In this document: positions 1 to 4,385 of the stretch, piece after piece
Position numbering within the stretch: position 1 is the stretch's first letter
How the letters are laid out: every line of letters starts with the position of its first letter
From: an archaeon
Lineage (GTDB): Archaea; Asgardarchaeota; Hermodarchaeia; Hermodarchaeales; Hermodarchaeaceae
Assembly: GCA_016550415.1 (NCBI GenBank)
Contig: JABXGU010000167.1
Coordinates: forward strand, 1 to 6,290
Reading direction: 5' to 3'
Length of the DNA stretch: 6,290 nucleotides
Program-made: the position numbers and the translations under genes
The notes under the pieces: generated by a model
Told to the model about the DNA's origin: nothing
Seen by the model: only the letters and a program-made list of their open reading frames with translations
Databases searched by the model: none

Positions 1-189
1 GAAGCCAAATGGCACTTCGAACCCACACCAAATGGTACCCAAGTCACCTACGAACTAACATATACACTACCAGAAATGTTCCTTGGCAAACAACTAGACG
101 AAGCGACCCGACAGCAACTCGATGAGCAAATCCGATTAGACACCAAAAAAACACTTACAAATCTAAAAACTCACCTTGAACGCAAATAA
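1..189 (+). CDS. SRPBCC/START-like domain protein, C-terminal fragment
   Basis: Only the last 62 codons lie in the window; the frame is open from base 1 and ends at TAA 187-189. The visible protein has a W-H-F-E-P-T-P-N-G-T turn followed by an alternating hydrophobic strand (VTYELTYTLP) and then a long amphipathic helix ending in N-L-K-T-H-L-E-R-K. This strand-then-long-C-terminal-helix ending is typical of SRPBCC proteins (polyketide cyclase/START-like), small helix-grip folds that hold a hydrophobic ligand. The ligand and role cannot be told from this fragment. The family call rests on the pattern of the last third only; other helix-grip proteins would look similar. The gene converges with the zinc-ribbon pair downstream, with 77 bp between the stops. 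Confidence 0.6.
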   Translation, partial: EAKWHFEPTPNGTQVTYELTYTLPEMFLGKQLDEATRQQLDEQIRLDTKKTLTNLKTHLERK

Positions 190-192
190 CCA

Positions 193-212
193 CTAGCTTC
201 AATCCAAGCTAG
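193..212 (+). terminator. Hairpin between convergent genes, candidate terminator
   Basis: Perfect 7-bp inverted repeat CTAGCTT/AAGCTAG (193-199 and 206-212) with a 6-base loop, beginning 4 bases after the stop of the upstream plus-strand gene. On the plus strand it is followed by a pyrimidine-rich stretch (about 217-243) but not by a long pure T run. The position between convergent stops suits transcript termination; the stem is short and AT-rich, so support is moderate. Confidence 0.4.
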
Positions 213-247
213 CTAACATCCAATTCTTCATCTTCAAGTCTTTGGAT

Positions 248-268
248 GATTATAGATTGGCAATAATC
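248..268 (-). other. AT-rich hairpin overlapping the stop codon of the zinc-ribbon gene
   Basis: A 6-bp inverted repeat GATTAT/ATAATC (248-253 and 263-268) with a 9-base loop covers two bases of the TGA stop (267-269) of the minus-strand gene. It could form at the 3' end of that mRNA. The arms are short and AT-rich, so chance is a real alternative. Confidence 0.25.
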
Positions 269-827
269 AGTCTTCAATACTTGCTCCACAGTGAAAACAA
301 AAGTCATCTTGTGGGCGAATTTTCTTTCCGCATTGTGGACAAAAGCTAGGAACAGGTGTTCTCTCAGGTTTGGATGATGGCGGGTTCTCTTCAGGGGGTA
401 CTTCCTCTTTTTCTAAGGTAGCAGCTGGAGCAGGTACAGCAGGTTGTGGCATGGTTCTTGCTTGTCGGCGTTGTTGTATTTCTGTGAGAAGACGACGGTA
501 GATAACACTCCAAACTGTTCTTGTGTTATTTTGTGTTCCGTGTTTTGGACAACTGAGTGTGAAGGTAGTAGCATTCTGTGTAGAACTGCCACCAGGAATA
601 GGGGCGATTTCTTGTCCACAAAGGGCGCATCGGAAAAGACGGTCAGCGACAACGCCAATCCATAGGTCCATGCCCGAATGGTCAAGTGTTATTGTGTGTC
701 CAGCTCGATGCTTAGGACAGATAACCATCACTGAAATCTTGTCTTTCGGTGCAGGATCTAAAGTTAATACTACTAATGGGGCACCACACGAACATGTGAA
801 ATTCGCTTCGATTGCAGCTTGCACCAT
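267..827 (-). CDS. Soluble zinc-ribbon protein with tandem Cys-pair/CP-x-H modules
   Basis: A 186-residue protein with no membrane segment. Two similar metal-binding modules lie in the N-terminal half: C12-x-C14 with C37-P-K-H40, and C67-x-x-C70 with C93-P-K-H96, each a Cys pair followed about 25 residues later by a CP-x-H motif. A Pro/Glu/Ala-rich linker (about 126-160) leads to a C-terminal zinc ribbon, C163-x-x-C166 and C177-x-x-C180. The partner gene just upstream has the same order of modules, so the two are paralogues. The ATG lies 17 bases after the stop of that gene, preceded by a weak GTGAG five bases before the start, which suggests co-transcription and perhaps coupled translation. 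Zinc binding is a safe inference from the ligands; whether it binds nucleic acid or protein is unknown. I do not recognise a named family for the tandem modules. Confidence 0.8.
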   Translation of the reverse strand: MVQAAIEANFTCSCGAPLVVLTLDPAPKDKISVMVICPKHRAGHTITLDHSGMDLWIGVVADRLFRCALCGQEIAPIPGGSSTQNATTFTLSCPKHGTQNNTRTVWSVIYRRLLTEIQQRRQARTMPQPAVPAPAATLEKEEVPPEENPPSSKPERTPVPSFCPQCGKKIRPQDDFCFHCGASIED

Positions 828-844
828 TGAAACTCACGCTCAAC

Positions 845-1876
845 TCACCGGATGCGCCGTCCGCAGCTAAAGCAGAAGCGATCCATCGGTTCTACTCGAA
901 CCCCACATTGCATACAAAAAGTAATTGGTCCTTCACGTTGTATTAGCATTTCAGGCTGAGCTGACAAGGCTAGGGATCTCGGGGATGTTGCCCCATGTTG
1001 GGTGGCTGTAGTGTAAGCTACTGTTTGGGGGAATGGCCTTAGCTGGGTTATCCCCACACCTGTAGACGGGTAGAATCGTGGTTGATAACCTCCACTGCGA
1101 AATCCCACATCTATTTCAGGGCTATTCGTAATATGTGGATATAGGGGTGTCCAGATATATCGGTAGGTCCTGTTGGGATGGTTTTGTGGGCAGTAAGCCC
1201 GCAGTCTTGTAGTACGATAGGTTTGATGTGTTATGACTTGGGCAGCTGTCCGCTCTCCACAATATTGGCAGCGGTGAAGGCGATCAGCTAACGTTGGAGC
1301 CCACTCCTCCAATAGAGCAAGGGGCAAACGGATCACATCAGTTGTATTGTCCAATGGACAAACTCCTTTTACTCGTACTTGTGGTCCCCGTGAAGAAGCA
1401 GCCATAACGACGAGAGGTGCTCCACAGAAGCGACAAGACAGACGACGGTTCCAAATATTACCTGCTGCTGTAGCAACTGTAATGTAAGGAAAACCTGTCT
1501 GTTGTCTGGCAAATTTTATCTTCCTCCATAACTGGTCGTTTTCATTATAAGCTACAAGAATTAGGATTGCTGATACGAAAATTAGCCAATTAAATATACA
1601 AATGAATCCTGCAATTAGCTCGAGGATTCCTGCAGCTTGGAGGTCACGAACAGATTGCTGTGGTCTTATCTTGACTTTTCCAACAGCACTTAGAGATAAG
1701 GCACAGGCAATAATCCCCACTAAGAATGCGAAGAGATTTAGATATCCAAAAGCCAAAAAGAAAAAAGACCAAAAATTAACATAATAAATACCGAATGGGA
1801 TAATTGGACCAAAGACTGCCCCGATTCCACCCAAAATTCCTAGTGTTTCAATTGTTTCGGTCCGGCCCAAGACCAT
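845..1876 (-). CDS. Membrane-anchored zinc-ribbon protein, paralogue of its neighbour
   Basis: A 343-residue protein. Residues 1-115 hold three or four hydrophobic helices (about 10-32, 38-63 and 81-110, the last long enough to be a hairpin), resembling small multi-helix domains often joined to zinc ribbons in archaea. The rest is probably cytosolic: C148-x-x-C151 with C173-P-L-D, C203-x-x-C206 with C229-P-Q-N-H233, a Ser/Thr/Pro-rich linker (about 245-315), and a final ribbon C321-x-x-C324 and C335-x-x-C338. It matches the 186-residue neighbour module by module, including D-R-L-[FH]-R-C before the second module. The first module has D/N where the others have the CP-x-H histidine, so its fourth ligand is uncertain. 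It is probably the first gene of a two-gene transcript. Start choice: ATG at 1876 directly abuts a GGAGGA sequence, too close for normal use; TTG at 1870 (codon 3) would have normal spacing. Function unknown. Confidence 0.8.
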   Translation of the reverse strand: MVLGRTETIETLGILGGIGAVFGPIIPFGIYYVNFWSFFFLAFGYLNLFAFLVGIIACALSLSAVGKVKIRPQQSVRDLQAAGILELIAGFICIFNWLIFVSAILILVAYNENDQLWRKIKFARQQTGFPYITVATAAGNIWNRRLSCRFCGAPLVVMAASSRGPQVRVKGVCPLDNTTDVIRLPLALLEEWAPTLADRLHRCQYCGERTAAQVITHQTYRTTRLRAYCPQNHPNRTYRYIWTPLYPHITNSPEIDVGFRSGGYQPRFYPSTGVGITQLRPFPQTVAYTTATQHGATSPRSLALSAQPEMLIQREGPITFCMQCGVRVEPMDRFCFSCGRRIR

Positions 1877-1882
1877 TCCTCC
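1877..1882 (-). promoter_or_regulatory. Strong Shine-Dalgarno sequence with unusual spacing
   Basis: Read on the minus strand this is GGAGGA followed immediately by ATG (1876-1874). There is no gap before the ATG, but GGAGG sits seven bases before the in-frame TTG at 1870-1868. Either TTG is the true start or the ATG is used in another way, for example on a leaderless transcript. Confidence 0.55.
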
Positions 1883-1883
1883 G

Positions 1884-1918
1884 CTCTAATAATTACACAA
1901 TTATCTGTGCAATTAGAG
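1884..1918 (-). promoter_or_regulatory. Imperfect inverted repeat before the zinc-ribbon operon
   Basis: Outer arms CTCTAAT/ATTAGAG (1884-1890 and 1912-1918) pair perfectly over 7 bp; inner arms CACA/TGTG (1896-1899 and 1906-1909) pair over 4 bp around a 6-base loop, with an asymmetric internal bulge between. It ends one base from the Shine-Dalgarno sequence of the membrane zinc-ribbon gene. It may be an operator for a dimeric regulator or a 5' UTR stem-loop. Confidence 0.35.
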
Positions 1919-1929
1919 GAAAATCATCG

Positions 1930-1938
1930 ATTAAAAGA
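1930..1938 (-). promoter_or_regulatory. Weak TATA-like element for the zinc-ribbon pair
   Basis: On the minus strand the sequence reads CTTTTAATC. If it is the TATA box, transcription would begin around 1908, inside the inverted repeat, giving a leader of about 30 bases. The match to the archaeal consensus is weak and other AT-rich stretches nearby compete. Confidence 0.22.
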
Positions 1939-1980
1939 TTGACCAAATCGGCATAAACGCTTTGGGTATTTTTTTCACAC

Positions 1981-1994
1981 AAGAAGATATATGA
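1981..1994 (+). promoter_or_regulatory. BRE/TATA-like promoter for the acetyltransferase gene
   Basis: Purine-rich AAGAAG (BRE-like, 1981-1986) is followed by ATATATGA (1987-1994). Archaeal spacing of about 26 bases puts the transcription start near 2016, leaving a leader of about 28 bases that still contains the Shine-Dalgarno sequence at 2029-2035. A 7-T run lies just upstream (1969-1975). Confidence 0.45.
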
Positions 1995-2028
1995 AAGATG
2001 ATGCTGAGCCGCATCCAGAGGATATTCA

Positions 2029-2035
2029 GGGTGAT
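2029..2035 (+). promoter_or_regulatory. Ribosome-binding site that fixes the acetyltransferase start
   Basis: GGGTGAT (2029-2035) matches the GGTGAT part of the archaeal Shine-Dalgarno consensus and lies 8 bases before ATG 2044. An in-frame TGA at 2032-2034 overlaps it, so translation cannot begin further upstream. Confidence 0.6.
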
Positions 2036-2043
2036 TCCCCGGC

Positions 2044-2832
2044 ATGGTAATCAAAATCAAAGATGCTAATAGAGAAACTGGAGATGACTTAATCCACCTT
2101 TGTGTACCAGAGGAACACGCAGACACTCCTTCATTCGTTGAAGGTATGAATGTCAAAAAACAGTGGGTCAACCATGTCTTAGCGGATTTTGGCTGCGTTG
2201 CCAAACTAGCATATGACGGCAAAGACCCAATCGGTATGATACAATACCTCCCAGACCCAACAGAACATCTTATCAAAATTACCTGCATCTTTGTTCCCCA
2301 AACAAAAAATCTACGAAAAGGTGTGGGTAGAACTCTAACAAGAAACCTCATCGATGATATGAAAACCCCAAAACCATACTTCAACGATACAACACCAAAT
2401 GCCCTAGTTACGTGGGCTTTCGACATACCAAACAGGTACGCACAAACAGAATTCTATCAAAAGATGGGTTTCAAAAGAGCCGTTGGAGACGATCCATTTC
2501 TCCTCTATTTTCCCATCAAAAAAGGATATACCCACAAAGCTAAGGAAAAGGTGTATATTCCACAAGACGAGGATCGTGGAAAAGCATTAATCTTCTTAGA
2601 TCCGTCATGTCCATTTTGCATTTCATTCACAGAGCAAATAAAGAGTCTGATAATCGAAGTTGACACCGACATACCGATTCATGTGTTCAACAAATATGAG
2701 GTGCATGATGAAGTGGAAAAGCGTGGAAATATATCTGAATGCATCGTGAATCAGCATCCCATCAAATCATTCTTCATGGATAAGGAAAATTTCCAAAGAG
2801 AGGTACGCGAAGCACTAGCAAAGAGATTATAG
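2044..2832 (+). CDS. GNAT N-acetyltransferase fused to a thioredoxin-like CPFC domain (YoaP-like)
   Basis: A 262-residue soluble protein with two parts. Residues about 1-158 look like a GNAT acetyltransferase fold, which transfers acetyl from acetyl-CoA to an amine: a beta strand (IKITCIFVP, 78-85), then the acetyl-CoA pyrophosphate loop L-R-K-G-V-G-R (90-96), and later a F-Y-Q-K-M-G-F-K motif (137-144) typical of the GNAT C-terminal half. The loop is slightly degenerate, with Leu where Gln/Arg is usual at its first position. After a linker, residues about 178-262 read A-L-I-F-L-D-P-S-C189-P-F-C192 followed by a helix, the start of a thioredoxin-like fold with a redox Cys pair. The order GNAT then thioredoxin-like resembles the YoaP-like acetyltransferases of bacteria and methanogens. 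The substrate is unknown. The Cys pair could be redox active, bind metal, or be structural. The gene is divergent from the zinc-ribbon pair and 104 bp upstream of the transporter. Confidence 0.78.
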   Translation: MVIKIKDANRETGDDLIHLCVPEEHADTPSFVEGMNVKKQWVNHVLADFGCVAKLAYDGKDPIGMIQYLPDPTEHLIKITCIFVPQTKNLRKGVGRTLTRNLIDDMKTPKPYFNDTTPNALVTWAFDIPNRYAQTEFYQKMGFKRAVGDDPFLLYFPIKKGYTHKAKEKVYIPQDEDRGKALIFLDPSCPFCISFTEQIKSLIIEVDTDIPIHVFNKYEVHDEVEKRGNISECIVNQHPIKSFFMDKENFQREVREALAKRL

Positions 2833-2874
2833 TTCATATCAGCTAGGGCTTTAGATTTTTCAATTGCGACAACT

Positions 2875-2882
2875 CTTAAATA
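2875..2882 (+). promoter_or_regulatory. TATA-like element for the transporter gene
   Basis: CTTAAATA lies about 26 bases upstream of purines at 2903-2904, which would be the transcription start. This gives the transporter its own promoter within the 104-bp gap and places the start exactly at the foot of the 2903-2931 hairpin. Confidence 0.45.
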
Positions 2883-2902
2883 GCTCTTATCCTGAAAGCG
2901 CC

Positions 2903-2931
2903 GACATCACCTCATAATATTGGGTGGTGTC
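2903..2931 (+). promoter_or_regulatory. Hairpin that hides the transporter's ribosome-binding site
   Basis: GACATCACC (2903-2911) pairs with GGTGGTGTC (2923-2931): eight Watson-Crick pairs and one T-G wobble, with a further possible T-G pair (2912/2922) and a loop of about 9 bases. The right arm is the Shine-Dalgarno sequence of the transporter. The left arm contains ATCACCTC (2906-2913), the same as the anti-Shine-Dalgarno end of 16S rRNA. It could control translation as an RNA switch, or act as a DNA operator overlapping the transcription start. Confidence 0.55.
2923..2929 (+). promoter_or_regulatory. Ribosome-binding site supporting a TTG start
   Basis: GGTGGTG ends 7 bases before TTG 2937-2939, a normal spacing. 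The ATG at 2941 is in another frame and reaches TAA after 12 codons, so this site decides in favour of TTG unless the A run at 2944-2951 is miscounted. Confidence 0.6.
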
Positions 2932-2936
2932 AATCT

Positions 2937-3560
2937 TTGAATGAAAAAAAAGTTGCAAATCCTGCTCCGCTGGGACTAATGGGTTTTGGCATGACTACAG
3001 TACTGCTTAATCTCTTCAATGCTCAAATCATCGATTCCAACTCTTTGGGTATGATATTCTCCATGGGTCTCTTCTATGGTGGAATAGCTCAAATCATCGC
3101 AGGTATCTGGGAGCTGAAGAATGGTAACACATTTGGTGCAACAGCATTTAGCTCCTACGGACTCTTTTGGCTGACCTTTGTTTACATCAACTTCTTACCT
3201 GAAATGGGAATTGTACCTGCCATCGCAGAACCAGCAATCAAGCAATTAGTGCTAGTACCATACCTCCTCTTGTGGGGTCTCTTTACCTTCTGGATGTTCC
3301 TAAGTACGTTGAAAACCAACTACGCTCTAATGTTTGTTTTTGCCTCATTGGCAATTCTCTTCTGGCTACTAGCCTTAGGTCATTATCACTACTGGAACAC
3401 TTGGGCTGGTGGAGCAGGAACCCCTGATCCCTTGATTAATATCATCGCAGGAATTGAAGGCATAATCTGTGGTTTCAGCGCGATTTACTTAGCCATGGCT
3501 GAGGTCATGAATGAAACCTACGGAAAAGATGTAATGCCTATTGGACGAAGAAGTAAATAG
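2937..3560 (+). CDS. satP: GPR1/FUN34/YaaH-family acetate (succinate-acetate) transporter
   Basis: A 207-residue membrane protein with six predicted helices (about 13-31, 39-58, 69-86, 103-122, 129-148, 165-187), the size and topology of bacterial SatP/YaaH and of the acetate transporter of acetate-using methanogens. The family signature N-P-A-P-L-G-L is at residues 8-14; G-G-I-A-Q-I-I-A-G-I-W-E (48-59) and the conserved G-N-T-F-G-A-T-A-F-S-S-Y-G-L-F-W stretch (63-78) follow. Characterised members form hexamers in the cytoplasmic membrane and move acetate or succinate with protons; direction and substrate here are inferred. TTG is chosen because no ATG precedes the signature in frame and the ribosome-binding site spacing fits. 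The gene seems to have its own promoter and a hairpin over its ribosome-binding site, and is followed by a terminator candidate. The symbol reflects the family, not proven orthology. Confidence 0.88.
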   Translation: MNEKKVANPAPLGLMGFGMTTVLLNLFNAQIIDSNSLGMIFSMGLFYGGIAQIIAGIWELKNGNTFGATAFSSYGLFWLTFVYINFLPEMGIVPAIAEPAIKQLVLVPYLLLWGLFTFWMFLSTLKTNYALMFVFASLAILFWLLALGHYHYWNTWAGGAGTPDPLINIIAGIEGIICGFSAIYLAMAEVMNETYGKDVMPIGRRSK

Positions 3561-3569
3561 CCTACAAAT

Positions 3570-3590
3570 ATCCAGTGTGAAAAGCTGGAT
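3570..3590 (+). other. Small hairpin after the transporter gene
   Basis: ATCCAG/CTGGAT (3570-3575 and 3585-3590), six pairs with a 9-base loop, ten bases after the stop codon. A second small one, ATGGC/GCCAT, lies at 3610-3614 and 3621-3625. Neither is followed by a T run; they may stabilise the 3' end or be chance. Confidence 0.25.
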
Positions 3591-3633
3591 TTCATCCACC
3601 TATACCCAAATGGCGAATAAGCCATATCACAAT

Positions 3634-3685
3634 GAGGATGGGGATGGTCTGGGTCCATCTAACATCCTCTACTACTTTCTTTTTA
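3634..3685 (+). terminator. Strong hairpin plus T-rich tract, terminator of the transporter gene
   Basis: GAGGATG (3634-3640) pairs with CATCCTC (3663-3669) over 7 bp, and inside it GATGG (3643-3647) pairs with CCATC (3655-3659) over 5 bp around a 7-base loop, with a 2x3 internal loop between. TACTACTTTCTTTTT follows (3670-3684). Hairpin then T tract just past the gene is what an intrinsic terminator would look like; in archaea the T tract alone may be enough. The rest of the 226-bp gap (3561-3787) holds two smaller hairpins and no convincing gene. Confidence 0.55.
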
Positions 3686-3787
3686 TGATTTTACTCATAA
3701 AGTAACTGCATTTACCTTGAAGCGTTTTACCGGTTTCAAAAAAGTAAAAGGCGCAACAATCTATCTGATGGAAACCAGTGTATGTAG

Positions 3788-4318
3788 ATGCAAGAAGAAA
3801 CCACTGACTTACCAATAGTGGACGCCTATGTGGAACTACGACGTATTCTGATTGAAAGAAAATGCCAAATAGTCCGGGCCAGTCCTCCAAACAGTATTGT
3901 AGTTCAACAAGGCTCGTGGTTAGGTTTTTCTCCCACGACCATGTCGAAATTCATTAATTTTCAATTAACGACTTCTGGAGAAGTTACAAAGGTCAGAAGC
4001 GTCACTTATTGGTCCAATATTCTAACAGGTTCTCTCGCCATGGGATACACTGCATGTTTTTTCATCCTAGGCTTTGCATCATTAATCCTCTTAAATAGTG
4101 AAATAATCCCCTTTCCTGGTTCTCCTTCAGGTCAGCTTATTCTATCGCTAAGCGGAATAATCTTTCTTCTAATTCTTATGCATCTTTACAGCTATGTAAG
4201 ACGTGCAACCATTACCAAGAAGATACTCACTCTACTAAGAGTACGTGGATCACCATTACATGTCAAGCTTACCCGTGTCAGACATCGTGCACAAGGTGCA
4301 TCGGAGTCCAAGGCATAA
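3788..4318 (+). CDS. Uncharacterised membrane protein with two transmembrane helices
   Basis: A 176-residue protein I do not recognise. Residues 1-78 look like a small cytosolic alpha/beta domain: a helix (E-L-R-R-I-L-I-E-R, 16-24), then strands with P-P-N-S-I-V-V-Q-Q-G-S-W-L-G and F-I-N-F-Q-L-T-T. Two hydrophobic helices follow (about 81-103 and 116-135), joined by a short Pro/Gly/Ser loop that would face outside, and the protein ends in a strongly basic tail (R138-R139 through R166), placing both ends in the cytosol by the positive-inside rule. An in-frame TAG directly precedes the ATG, so the start cannot be further upstream. No Shine-Dalgarno match is visible and no clear TATA box; the transcript may be leaderless or the gene poorly expressed. 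It ends 67 bp from the convergent surface-protein gene. The coding call rests on length, coherent hydrophobic pattern and lack of a better alternative on either strand. Confidence 0.7.
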   Translation: MQEETTDLPIVDAYVELRRILIERKCQIVRASPPNSIVVQQGSWLGFSPTTMSKFINFQLTTSGEVTKVRSVTYWSNILTGSLAMGYTACFFILGFASLILLNSEIIPFPGSPSGQLILSLSGIIFLLILMHLYSYVRRATITKKILTLLRVRGSPLHVKLTRVRHRAQGASESKA

Positions 4319-4385
4319 CTGAATCTTCATGACCCAGACTCCCTGCGCCCAGAAGCGACGAAGAAATGGGACACGATTCCTTTGA

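Noticed and set aside
523..870. 115-codon plus-strand Cys-containing frame
   Set aside because: It lies opposite the zinc-ribbon gene, which has ordered metal ligands and a paralogue; the Cys codons here are spread without pairs that make a fold.
1893..2426. 177-codon minus-strand frame opposite the acetyltransferase
   Set aside because: The plus-strand frame has GNAT and CPFC motifs, a ribosome-binding site and a promoter. The minus-strand product has no coherent motif pattern.
2833..2936. Single operon of acetyltransferase and transporter
   Set aside because: A TATA-like box and a hairpin at the expected transcription start make a separate promoter more likely, though read-through is possible.
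3672..3890. 72-codon minus-strand frame before the two-helix protein
   Set aside because: It overlaps the terminator candidate and the start of a better-supported plus-strand gene, and shows no motif or ribosome-binding site.
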